DNA of 6,933 bases from Bacillota bacterium (GTDB lineage Bacteria > Bacillota_B > Desulfitobacteriia > Desulfitobacteriales > Desulfitobacteriaceae): positions 1 through 6,933 of the forward strand of contig JAJYAS010000176.1 of NCBI GenBank assembly GCA_021779415.1, in the 5' to 3' direction. The notes beneath the pieces were generated by a model. The model ran no database searches, was not told the origin of the DNA, and saw only the letters and a program-made list of their open reading frames with translations. This document shows positions 1 to 5,571 of the stretch, piece after piece. The position numbers were made by a program, and so were the translations under genes. Positions within the stretch are counted from its first letter, which is position 1, and each line of letters opens with the position of its first letter.

Positions 1-1
1 A

Positions 2-1474
2 CATTCCTCTGTGGCCTCGGCTCAAAGGGTTGTGGGACGAAGGACTGGAAAGCCACCTTGGCAACGGCTTTATATAGATGTCATCGTGCTTTCAATTTCT
101 GTGCTGGAGTATTGGAGAACAGCGAGTAGTGGGTATCAGATCGTTTTAGCCCCGGAAGGGTTAACGACGACGTCCATTCATTATGAGGCCTTTATTGCGC
201 CACTCTTTCTGTGGATTGGAGCGGTTTTGCTAGCGAGCCGTCTATTAGAAGGTGGATTAGCACGAGGACGTAGCATACTCGCTCGTCTTCTCGACCCCTT
301 AGCGCATGGCCTTTCGGGTGTTGTTGCCGCTTCGTTATCCCGTCAACGTGGTTTGATTGCCCGAGGAATCATTTTAGTAGCTTTAGCTGTATCCTTCGCT
401 GTTTCGACGGCGGTTTTCAATACCACGTACAACGCTCAAGCCAAGGTGGATGCCGAGTTAACCAACGGTTCGGACGTTACGGTGACAGGACCGACGGCTT
501 CCCCACCGAGCAGTAAACTAACTGAATTAAAAGCTCTGCCGGGTGTAGCGGCAGTTCAGTCTATGCAACATCGACTGGTCTATGTTGGGAACGATTTGCA
601 GGATATCTTTGGGATAAACCCGAGAACAATCGGTCAAGCGACCAACATTTCAAATGCCTTTTTTGTCGGAGGAAATGCTCAGGCGACACTGGTGGCTTTG
701 GCCAAGCAGGCAGATGGTGTCCTGGTTTCGGCTGAAACTGCGAAGGATTACCAACTAAACCTAGGGGATAAGCTAATTCTGCGTTTGCAGAATGTTCAGG
801 ATCATCAATACCATGAAGTATCCTTTCACTTTCTGGGGGTTGTGCGAAAATTCCCGACTGCACCAAAAGATTCTTTTCTAGTGGCCAATCAAAGTTACCT
901 TAGCCAACAAACTGGATCAGACGTCTCAGAAATCATTTTGTTGCGTGCCAAGGGGAGCTCCTCCGATTTGGCAGCCAGAGCGCAAACCGTGGCTAGCTCT
1001 TTGGCGGAGGCCAAGGTTGTAGATATTAATTCAACTCAACGCACGGTGAATTCAAGTTTGACGGCCATAGATCTGCATGGACTGACTCGCTTAGAATTGA
1101 TTTTTGCCATCATCTTGGTGGCGGGCTCTACGGGTTTAATCTTGGCTTTGGGCTTGGCAGAACGTCGACGAATGTTTGCCATACTCGCTGCGTTGGGTGC
1201 GAAGAAGAATCAGTTGGGTGCCTTTGTTTGGAGTGAAGGTTTGCTGATTTTAACGGGAGGGACTGTCCTAGGGATTGCTTTAGGCTTAGGGGTGGCACAA
1301 ATGCTCGTGAAAGTGTTGACAGGCGTCTTTGATCCTCCACCTGAGTTTCTTTCCCTGCCCTGGAGTTACTTAGTCCTCTTAGCAGGAGCGGCTCTGGTTT
1401 CTACCGTCGCTGCAGTCATGGGGACCACGAAGCTCTCTCATCGTCCGGCAGTGGAAGAAATGCGCAATCTGTAA
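2..1474 (+). CDS. FtsX/MacB-type ABC transporter permease, C-terminal part (5' end outside window)
   Basis: This is the membrane subunit of an ABC exporter-like complex; a partner ATPase would be needed and is not in the window. The frame is open from base 2, before the GTG at 11, and no ribosome binding site precedes that GTG, so the gene very probably starts upstream. Counting from the GTG codon, apparent membrane segments lie near residues 21-37, 58-79 and 116-137. A MacB-like extracytoplasmic domain spans about 138-355, and three more segments follow near 361-383, 406-433 and 450-472. The loop LAERRRMFAILAALGAKKNQ (382-401) matches the conserved FtsX cytoplasmic coupling loop with its ER...LxALGA pattern. 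The motif PPWQRLYIDVIVL near the left end resembles the junction before the second FtsX half of large two-halved permeases, so about half the protein is probably missing. Substrate is unknown. A Spo0E-like gene follows after 31 bp and may be co-transcribed. The family call is secure; a role in lipid, lipoprotein or peptide export is only inferred. Confidence 0.85.
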   Translation, partial: HSSVASAQRVVGRRTGKPPWQRLYIDVIVLSISVLEYWRTASSGYQIVLAPEGLTTTSIHYEAFIAPLFLWIGAVLLASRLLEGGLARGRSILARLLDPLAHGLSGVVAASLSRQRGLIARGIILVALAVSFAVSTAVFNTTYNAQAKVDAELTNGSDVTVTGPTASPPSSKLTELKALPGVAAVQSMQHRLVYVGNDLQDIFGINPRTIGQATNISNAFFVGGNAQATLVALAKQADGVLVSAETAKDYQLNLGDKLILRLQNVQDHQYHEVSFHFLGVVRKFPTAPKDSFLVANQSYLSQQTGSDVSEIILLRAKGSSSDLAARAQTVASSLAEAKVVDINSTQRTVNSSLTAIDLHGLTRLELIFAIILVAGSTGLILALGLAERRRMFAILAALGAKKNQLGAFVWSEGLLILTGGTVLGIALGLGVAQMLVKVLTGVFDPPPEFLSLPWSYLVLLAGAALVSTVAAVMGTTKLSHRPAVEEMRNL

Positions 1475-1505
1475 TCACGAAAAAGAAGTGGAGAGTGAGT
1501 TCTAG

Positions 1506-1676
1506 ATGGAGACGAGGAAGACGAAGGAGTTATTACAACGCATTGAAGAAGAGCGTAGAATTTTAAACAAGTTCTCATACAATGAAAACTTTGACGCTCC
1601 TCAAGTCGTCGCACTAAGTCAAAGGCTAGATGATTTGCTAAATGAATATTACAGGCTAAATTGCGGAATAACTTAG
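1506..1676 (+). CDS. Spo0E-family aspartyl-phosphate phosphatase (56 aa)
   Basis: A short gene encoding 56 residues, starting METRKTKELL and ending at TAG. Residues 38-42 read SQRLD, the SQ(x)LD signature of Spo0E-like phosphatases, within the helix VVALSQRLDDLLNEYYRL. An upstream helix, roughly 5-22 and rich in Glu/Arg, gives the usual two-helix hairpin. Family members such as Bacillus Spo0E, YisI and YnzD remove phosphate from Spo0A~P and so delay sporulation; YisI and YnzD are about this length. The protein should be cytosolic. The ATG at 1506 is preceded by a GGAG at 1490-1493, a rather long 12-nt spacing. The permease stop is 31 bp upstream and a strong hairpin lies 27 bp downstream, so this may be the last gene of the permease transcript. 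The signature is short, but its position and the helix pattern make the family call fairly safe. That the target is Spo0A is inferred from the family. Confidence 0.8.
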   Translation: METRKTKELLQRIEEERRILNKFSYNENFDAPQVVALSQRLDDLLNEYYRLNCGIT

Positions 1677-1702
1677 CATTTTTTCTCCCACTTGTGTTGT
1701 TT

Positions 1703-1749
1703 ATAAGTACTAAAGCCCCTGCGGAGAGTGCAGGGGATTTAGTACTTAT
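1703..1749. terminator. Long hairpin after the spo0E-like gene, probable (bidirectional) terminator
   Basis: The arms are ATAAGTACTAAA (1703-1714) with CCCCTGC (1716-1722), and GCAGGGG (1730-1736) with TTTAGTACTTAT (1738-1749). This gives 19 base pairs interrupted by a single G/A mismatch (1715/1737), around a 7-nt loop GGAGAGT. The GC-rich top and AT-rich base fit an intrinsic terminator reading either way. The uridine tract after it (TATTATT) is poor, so some other RNA-stabilising role is possible. Confidence 0.6.
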
Positions 1750-1850
1750 TATTGGTTGATAACATTTAAATGTCAGTTTGCGAACTTTCGGCAAGGTTTC
1801 TACGTCTTATTGTTTGAGAGATTATGAGTGCAACTTATAGGGAGGAAACC

Positions 1851-2513
1851 ATGTTGATTAATACATTACTCGACCTTTTCTTACATCTTGACAAAAATAT
1901 GGGTGCAGTTATTCAAAGCTACGGGATGTGGACGTATTTAATTCTTTTTCTTATTGTCTTTGCGGAAACAGGTTTTGTCATTACCCCATTTTTACCAGGT
2001 GATTCTTTGCTTTTTGTGGCAGGTGCCTTTGCCGCGAGTGGTTCTTTGAGTTTACAAGGGGTGGTTCTTATCCTCGGGGTTGCAGCTATTTTAGGGGATA
2101 CACTTAATTATCAAATAGGTCATTTTATAGGGCCGAGTGTGTTTAAGAAAGACAATGCTCGATTTCTGAATAAAGAGCATTTAAAACAGACGGAGCAATT
2201 CTATCTTAAGCATGGGGGGAAAACTATCATAATCGCCCGATTTATTCCGGTTATTCGTACCTTTGCGCCCTTTGTTGCAGGTATAGGCGTCATGAGTTAT
2301 TGGCGCTTTCTAGCGTATAATTTGATCGGAGGATTAGGGTGGGTTATTACAGTCGTATGCGGGGGATACTTCTTTGGGAATTTGCCAATCGTAAGGAATA
2401 ACTTTACACTTGTGATCTTTGCGATCATTTTTATATCCATTCTTCCAGGTATCCTTGGTTTCGCTCGCAGAAAACGACAAGGCGTAAATGTGGGGACGAG
2501 AGAATCGAATTGA
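1851..2513 (+). CDS. DedA-family (SNARE-associated/VTT domain) membrane protein
   Basis: A 220-residue polytopic inner-membrane protein of the DedA superfamily. Members recycle undecaprenyl phosphate across the membrane (UptA-type) or support proton-dependent envelope homeostasis and drug resistance (E. coli YqjA/YghB). The hallmark FAETGFVITPFLPGD is at 37-51 and ARFIPVIRTFAPFVAG at 129-144. Residues E39, D51, R130 and R136 fall at the numbers reported as functionally important in E. coli YqjA, also 220 residues long. Hydrophobic stretches lie near 26-40, 52-82, 140-175 (re-entrant plus helices) and 186-205; the C-terminus is basic then polar. The ATG at 1851 is chosen because AGGGAGG (1839-1845) sits 5 nt upstream. 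An in-frame ATG at 1824 would add nine residues but has no comparable site. The gene stands alone between two hairpins. The family is near certain; the substrate is inferred. Confidence 0.93.
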   Translation: MLINTLLDLFLHLDKNMGAVIQSYGMWTYLILFLIVFAETGFVITPFLPGDSLLFVAGAFAASGSLSLQGVVLILGVAAILGDTLNYQIGHFIGPSVFKKDNARFLNKEHLKQTEQFYLKHGGKTIIIARFIPVIRTFAPFVAGIGVMSYWRFLAYNLIGGLGWVITVVCGGYFFGNLPIVRNNFTLVIFAIIFISILPGILGFARRKRQGVNVGTRESN

Positions 2514-2540
2514 AATTGAGCATCTCGTATTGATAGCAAA

Positions 2541-2584
2541 GCAAAGCGAAGCCACCGACTAAACGGGGCCTCGCTTGTTTTATA
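2541..2584. terminator. Rho-independent terminator after dedA-like gene, possibly shared by the convergent gene
   Basis: The arms AAGCGAAGCC (2544-2553) and GGCCTCGCTT (2567-2576) pair with one A/C mismatch and enclose a 13-nt loop. They are followed on the plus strand by GTTTTAT. It lies about 30 bp after the DedA stop. The convergent minus-strand gene ends at 2639, so its transcript would also run into this hairpin, which is followed on that strand by a short T-containing stretch. No separate GC-rich hairpin for that gene was seen. Confidence 0.7.
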
Positions 2585-2638
2585 ATGTAAGAGTTTTAAC
2601 CTTTGGTAGCAGGATTAAATCCGATAATCAACTTGTGA

Positions 2639-3004
2639 TTATTGTTGGACGTTGAGGCTGTCTGTGTCTGGACCGGACGAAGTTTCTTCGGCGGAATTTT
2701 TTTCTGCAGTTCCCGAATTGGTTTCTGCGACGCCATTGTTCCCTTGATGATCCCCTTGCTCTTCGTAATTAACGTTGTCGGTCTCTTGGCTCGAACCGGT
2801 GGATTCTCCCAACGAGGGCTTTTCGGTATCAGATTTGACTTGAGTAGTCGGTGCTACAACAGGAGTAGCAGGTTGAATAATCGCTGTTGGTGTTGCAACC
2901 GGGGCTGGTGTAGACGCAAAAGCCATGCCACCGAAGGCTCCGAGACCGGCCATTGCTCCTGCTAGAGCAAATGTACCTGTGGTAATGAATAGTGATTTTT
3001 TCAT
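2639..3004 (-). CDS. Small secreted Pro/Thr-rich and acidic low-complexity protein, function unknown
   Basis: A 121-residue protein that I do not recognise. The N-terminus MKKSLFITTGTFALAG plus a Gly/Ala-rich hydrophobic core is a clear Sec signal peptide, with likely cleavage after MAFA at 30/31. The mature part opens with a Pro/Thr/Ala/Val-rich stretch (31-56), then an acidic Ser/Glu/Asn/Gly-rich tail (57-121) with few hydrophobic residues. It has no cysteine, lipobox or LPXTG-like anchor, so it should be released or held loosely in the wall and is likely disordered. The ATG is supported by GGAGG (complement of 3014-3018) 9 nt upstream. A -10-like TATGAT (3056-3051) and a 5' hairpin lie further up. 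It diverges from a response regulator gene across a shared operator-like region, so control by that regulator is likely. A role as envelope stress effector, metal or cation binder, or kinase ligand would be speculation. Signal peptide, good start context and gene placement argue that it is real. Confidence 0.8.
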   Translation of the reverse strand: MKKSLFITTGTFALAGAMAGLGAFGGMAFASTPAPVATPTAIIQPATPVVAPTTQVKSDTEKPSLGESTGSSQETDNVNYEEQGDHQGNNGVAETNSGTAEKNSAEETSSGPDTDSLNVQQ

Positions 3005-3028
3005 GATGATTTACCTCCAATGTTTTTA

Positions 3029-3042
3029 GGTCATCTTTGACC
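3029..3042 (-). promoter_or_regulatory. Small hairpin in the 5' leader of the secreted-protein gene
   Basis: On the minus strand GGTCAAAGATGACC forms a perfect 5-bp stem (GGTCA/TGACC) with loop AAGA. It lies just downstream of where transcription would start from the TATGAT box at 3056-3051, and upstream of the GGAGG. A hairpin at the very 5' end could stabilise the mRNA; it could instead be a small protein-binding dyad. Confidence 0.35.
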
Positions 3043-3050
3043 CTGAGGAT

Positions 3051-3056
3051 ATCATA
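3051..3056 (-). promoter_or_regulatory. Candidate -10 box for the secreted-protein gene
   Basis: The minus strand reads TATGAT (5 of 6 to the SigA consensus) about 50 bp before the start codon. No good -35 hexamer is present at 16-18 bp. Instead TTAATC (3071-3066) lies 9 bp upstream of the -10, the geometry of PhoB-type activated promoters where the activator site replaces the -35. The call rests on position and motif only. Confidence 0.45.
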
Positions 3057-3065
3057 CCCAGCGTA

Positions 3066-3163
3066 GATTAACTGTTTCTGAATAGGAGATTAAGAACGGA
3101 TTAAAGTTAGAACATGTGACATGAAAGTGACATTCGAATGAGAACTTTAATCCATTATTAATG
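3066..3163. promoter_or_regulatory. Symmetric array of TTAAT(C) half-sites at 11-bp steps, probable PhoB/OmpR-type operator
   Basis: On the minus strand TTAATC occurs exactly at 3104-3099, 3093-3088 and 3071-3066, steps of 11 and 22 bp. On the plus strand TTAATC is at 3147-3152 and TTAATG at 3158-3163, an 11-bp step. The innermost copies lie within a perfect 11-bp inverted repeat, GGATTAAAGTT (3098-3108) and AACTTTAATCC (3143-3153). The dyad axis is at 3125/3126 and also relates the second pair (3093 and 3158). OmpR/PhoB regulators bind tandem half-sites repeated every 10-11 bp, so the adjacent regulator is the natural binder. Between the arms GTGACAT is repeated directly at 3116 and 3127, again 11 bp apart. 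Repeats and spacing are seen directly; the binding protein is inferred. Confidence 0.6.
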
Positions 3164-3183
3164 AAGAATTTTTTTGAATTAGA

Positions 3184-3189
3184 TATAAT
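3184..3189 (+). promoter_or_regulatory. Candidate -10 box of the two-component operon
   Basis: A perfect TATAAT lies 40 bp before the regulator ATG. No recognisable -35 hexamer lies 16-18 bp upstream, where the sequence is an A/T-rich run. The TTAAT half-sites at 3147 and 3158 begin 37 and 26 bp before this box, matching the phase of the opposite promoter, so activator-dependent autoregulation is plausible. Confidence 0.55.
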
Positions 3190-3228
3190 TAAATGAATGT
3201 TAGAAGAAGATGAAGAAGGGTGAAAACT

Positions 3229-3924
3229 ATGATCATTGAGGCACCTTTGACTATATTATTGATCGAGGATGATCGTGCCATTGCCAAAGTCATTGCCATG
3301 GAATTGGAACATCAGGGTCACAGCGTGGGTTTCGCTGGGGATGGCAGTGTTGGGCTCGATATGGCCTTGAAAAATGAGTGGGACGTAATTCTTTTAGATA
3401 TCATGTTGCCCTTCCTGAACGGTTATGACGTCTGCAAACAAGTTCGAGTTCTTAAGAATACTCCTATTTTGCTTCTGACTGCCAAAGACGAAGTTCAAGA
3501 TAAAGTCTTCGGCTTGGATCTTGGGGCCGATGATTATCTCACTAAACCGTTCGCAATGGATGAATTAATGGCCAGAATACGAGCGGTGTTGCGGCGCAAA
3601 AACCCGCCTGCTCAAATTGAAGGTCGCTTAAAATTTCGAGAACTGGAGCTTGATTCTCAGGCCTATCAGGTCTATTTTGCGGGACAAGAAGTGTGTCTGA
3701 CAAAAAAAGAATTTGAATTATTGACTTTGTTTATGGAACATCCAAACCATGTTTTATCCAGAGAACTCATTCTTGAGAATGTTTGGGGTTTCGATTATTA
3801 CGGGGAAACGAATGTCGTAGATGTCTATGTGCGATTTTTACGGGGCAAGATTGATGAACGATTTCAGGTGCATTATCTTCATACAGTGAGGGGAGTTGGG
3901 TATGTCCTTCGCGCAGAGGATTAA
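3229..3924 (+). CDS. OmpR/PhoB-family response regulator
   Basis: A 231-residue cytosolic transcription regulator. Its receiver domain (about 7-123) has the acidic pair D14/D15 in LLIEDD, phospho-acceptor D57 in DVILLDIMLP, T84 in LLLTAK and K106 in LTKPF, so every phosphorylation residue is present. The winged-helix domain (about 133-229) contains LTKKEFELLTLFMEHP (157-172), SRELILENVWG (177-187), a recognition-helix region VVDVYVRFLRGKI (196-208) and the family ending HTVRGVGYVLR. The start at ATG 3229 is preferred because AAGGGTG (3216-3222) lies 6 nt upstream. A GTG at 3220 would add three residues but overlaps that site. The kinase gene begins inside its 3' end, showing a single operon. 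The phased half-sites upstream suggest autoregulation and control of the divergent secreted protein. The sequence is ArlR/PhoB-like in style, but no specific orthologue is claimed. Confidence 0.95.
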   Translation: MIIEAPLTILLIEDDRAIAKVIAMELEHQGHSVGFAGDGSVGLDMALKNEWDVILLDIMLPFLNGYDVCKQVRVLKNTPILLLTAKDEVQDKVFGLDLGADDYLTKPFAMDELMARIRAVLRRKNPPAQIEGRLKFRELELDSQAYQVYFAGQEVCLTKKEFELLTLFMEHPNHVLSRELILENVWGFDYYGETNVVDVYVRFLRGKIDERFQVHYLHTVRGVGYVLRAED

Positions 3925-5317
3925 GAATGTTTGGAACTGCCGATTTCCAAAACTGAAATGGGGATTAGCTTGGAAAATTACCCTGTGGTACATTCTTTTG
4001 CTTCTTTTGACGGTTTTGATGCTTTCTACGTTAACGTATTGGGGAAATAGCCAGGCTTTGCATCAAGAAAAGCGCCAAGTCTTGGAGAATGCCGTTACTC
4101 GTGTCCTTAGCTCACTCGATGAGCAGCAGGAGGGACAGGCTGTGGATATTCGTGATCCAGAGGCTTTGAAAGGAAATGTGCCTAAGGGTGTAACCCTGCA
4201 ATTGACCTCTGTGCAAGGTGCAGTTCTACAAATGAGTGGCAATATTAGTGCCCAGCTTCCAGTTGAACAACAGGCTGGCCCTGAAATTCGTGTCCTGAAC
4301 GGTAAGGATGTTTATTATATGGCTCGTCCAATCCTGTCTAATGGGAAACAAATTGGGTCACTTCAAGCTGTGATCGAATTGGAAGATGTGGAACTGGCCC
4401 AGACCGTTCTTCTTCGCCAGTTACTGTGGCTGGGTGGATCGGCCTTGCTTTTGGCTGCCATTGGTGGGTACATATTGTCTCGTCAGGTACTGACTCCTAT
4501 AGAAGACTTAAATCGAGAAATTTCTCTCTTGACAGCGAATGATCTCAATCGTAGACTTCCCTTGCGGGGAAATGGCGACGAATTAGACCTCATGGGGAGA
4601 AATTTCAATCATATGTTAGAGAGGTTAGAGGGGTCCTTTAAGCAGCAAAAGCAATTTGTAGCAAACGCTTCTCATGAACTTCGAACCCCATTGATGGTCA
4701 TTCGGGGGCATGCAGATATTTTGCAACGCTGGGGGGCTGAAGATCCGGCAATTGTGCGTGACTCGGCAACAGCGGTGGTGGATGAGACCAAGATGATGAC
4801 AAGATTGGTGGAAAACCTATTGACGTTGGCTCGAGAAGAATTGCAATTAACGTTGGTTTCACTTAATTTGAGCGAACTTATTATTGAAAGCACGAAGGGT
4901 TTGCCGTTTTTGCGCTCATTCATGGTTAACTATGATTTGCTCCCGGATATAGAAATAAGAGGGGACGCTCTTTATTTGAAACAACTCATTCGAATCATCT
5001 TGGAAAACGCAGGGAAATATGTGCCGTCGAGTGGGAAGATACGAATAGGTCTCCAGAGTGACGAGGAGAACGTGAAACTTCTGATTGAAGATAATGGGCC
5101 AGGACTTCCAGTCGACGCGCTGGAAGTGATTTTTGATCGATTTTACAGGGTTGATGAAGCGCGTTCACGCAAGGTTCAGGGACACGGTTTGGGACTCAGC
5201 ATTGCCAAGAGAATTGTGGAGGCTCACGGGGGAAGAATTTGGGCGGAGAATGTTGAACCGCAGGGGGCGCGTTTTTGCGTTGTGCTGCCAAGGATCAACA
5301 GTATACATTTTGTGTAG
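3902..5317 (+). CDS. HAMP-domain sensor histidine kinase, partner of the upstream regulator
   Basis: A 471-residue membrane kinase that should phosphorylate D57 of the adjacent regulator. Topology: cytoplasmic N-terminus, TM1 about 24-46, extracytoplasmic sensor domain about 47-172, TM2 about 174-194, then HAMP about 195-245 (LTPIEDLNREI and a NDLNRRLP turn). The DHp helix has the H-box FVANASHELRTPL with phosphorylated H258. The ATPase domain has the N-box LIRIILENAGKY (N369), G1 DNGPGLP (397-403), F-box IFDRFYRVD and G2 GHGLGLSIAKRI (427-438), so it is complete and likely active. The ATG at 3902 follows GAGGGGAG (3888-3895) by 6 nt and overlaps the regulator by 23 bp, indicating translational coupling. 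An in-frame TTG at 3896 would add two residues and is less likely. The sensor domain is short, about 125 residues, with no recognised fold, so the signal is unknown. No clear terminator was found after the stop. Confidence 0.95.
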   Translation: MSFAQRIKNVWNCRFPKLKWGLAWKITLWYILLLLLTVLMLSTLTYWGNSQALHQEKRQVLENAVTRVLSSLDEQQEGQAVDIRDPEALKGNVPKGVTLQLTSVQGAVLQMSGNISAQLPVEQQAGPEIRVLNGKDVYYMARPILSNGKQIGSLQAVIELEDVELAQTVLLRQLLWLGGSALLLAAIGGYILSRQVLTPIEDLNREISLLTANDLNRRLPLRGNGDELDLMGRNFNHMLERLEGSFKQQKQFVANASHELRTPLMVIRGHADILQRWGAEDPAIVRDSATAVVDETKMMTRLVENLLTLAREELQLTLVSLNLSELIIESTKGLPFLRSFMVNYDLLPDIEIRGDALYLKQLIRIILENAGKYVPSSGKIRIGLQSDEENVKLLIEDNGPGLPVDALEVIFDRFYRVDEARSRKVQGHGLGLSIAKRIVEAHGGRIWAENVEPQGARFCVVLPRINSIHFV

Positions 5318-5324
5318 GAAACTC

Positions 5325-5352
5325 TTGACCTTTACGCGAATGCTCGTATAGA
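5325..5352 (+). promoter_or_regulatory. Candidate SigA-type promoter downstream of the kinase
   Basis: TTGACC (5325-5330) is separated by 16 bp from TATAGA (5347-5352), scoring 5/6 and 4/6 to consensus. It lies 8 bp after the kinase stop and could drive the downstream HD-GYP gene with a leader of over 200 nt, or be left from the lost gene whose 3' end remains next to it. Sequence match only. Confidence 0.35.
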
Positions 5353-5377
5353 CTTGTTATAAGTATAAAAAGGGTGA

Positions 5378-5485
5378 CCATTATTCGAGGAAATGCGTGC
5401 CGTCTCAGAAACTTTGGCTGGTTATGCTCAAAAGCTAACTCATCTAGTGGCGGGTTTTGAGATTAATGAGAGATTTGACCAATAG
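5378..5485 (+). pseudogene. Relic of the C-terminus of a methyl-accepting chemotaxis protein
   Basis: An open stretch of 35 codons between TGA (5375-5377) and TAG (5483-5485) reads PLFEEMRAVSETLAG followed by YAQKLTHLVAGFEI and a short tail. It resembles the final helix of chemoreceptors, where EEV.A.SEELA..AE.LQELV..FKI is typical just before the stop. Nothing chemoreceptor-like was found upstream in any frame back to the kinase stop, so the signalling hairpin, HAMP and sensor domains are missing. The only ATG (5393) gives 30 residues and has GAGG too close to act as a normal ribosome binding site. The simplest reading is a 3' remnant left by deletion or rearrangement. A genuine small protein is less likely. 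The match is short and judged by eye. Confidence 0.5.
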
Positions 5486-5571
5486 TATAAGGGGGGGCTT
5501 TTCGACCTAGGAGAATTGAAAGTGTTCGCAGGTTCTTGTGAATTTGAGGGTTTGGGGGCTTTGAGGAGAGA
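5486..5571 (+). other. Upstream region of the HD-GYP gene, no gene seen
   Basis: This stretch contains a run of seven G (5491-5497), the palindrome CCTAGG, and a G-rich stretch before the start codon. I looked for a c-di-GMP riboswitch, which would suit the downstream gene, and did not recognise its conserved elements. No convincing promoter hexamers or hairpin terminator were found here. Confidence 0.4.

Noticed and set aside
11..13. GTG as the true start of the ABC permease
   Set aside because: The frame is open back to base 2, no ribosome binding site can be seen, and the protein begins mid-domain compared with two-halved FtsX permeases.
561..1340. Minus-strand open frames within the permease gene (561-866 and 1128-1340)
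   Set aside because: They lie opposite a well-supported coding frame, have no recognisable motifs and no convincing start sites.
1438..1794. A 118-codon minus-strand frame covering the Spo0E-like gene and its hairpin
   Set aside because: It runs through the hairpin and overlaps a recognisable gene on the other strand; its translation is Ser/Arg-rich with no family resemblance.
2642..2965. A 107-codon plus-strand frame opposite the secreted-protein gene
   Set aside because: The minus-strand product has a signal peptide, a good ribosome binding site and sensible composition; the plus-strand product is Cys/Arg-rich with no start context.
5133..5351. A 72-codon plus-strand frame across the end of the kinase gene
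   Set aside because: It overlaps the conserved F- and G2-boxes of the kinase in another frame and has no motif of its own.
5347..5370. Terminator hairpin after the kinase gene (ACTT/AAGT around 5353-5365)
   Set aside because: The stem is only four AT-rich pairs with no T-run, so it is too weak to call.
5486..5571. c-di-GMP riboswitch ahead of the HD-GYP gene
   Set aside because: The conserved GEMM elements were not recognised, and the space before the start codon is small.
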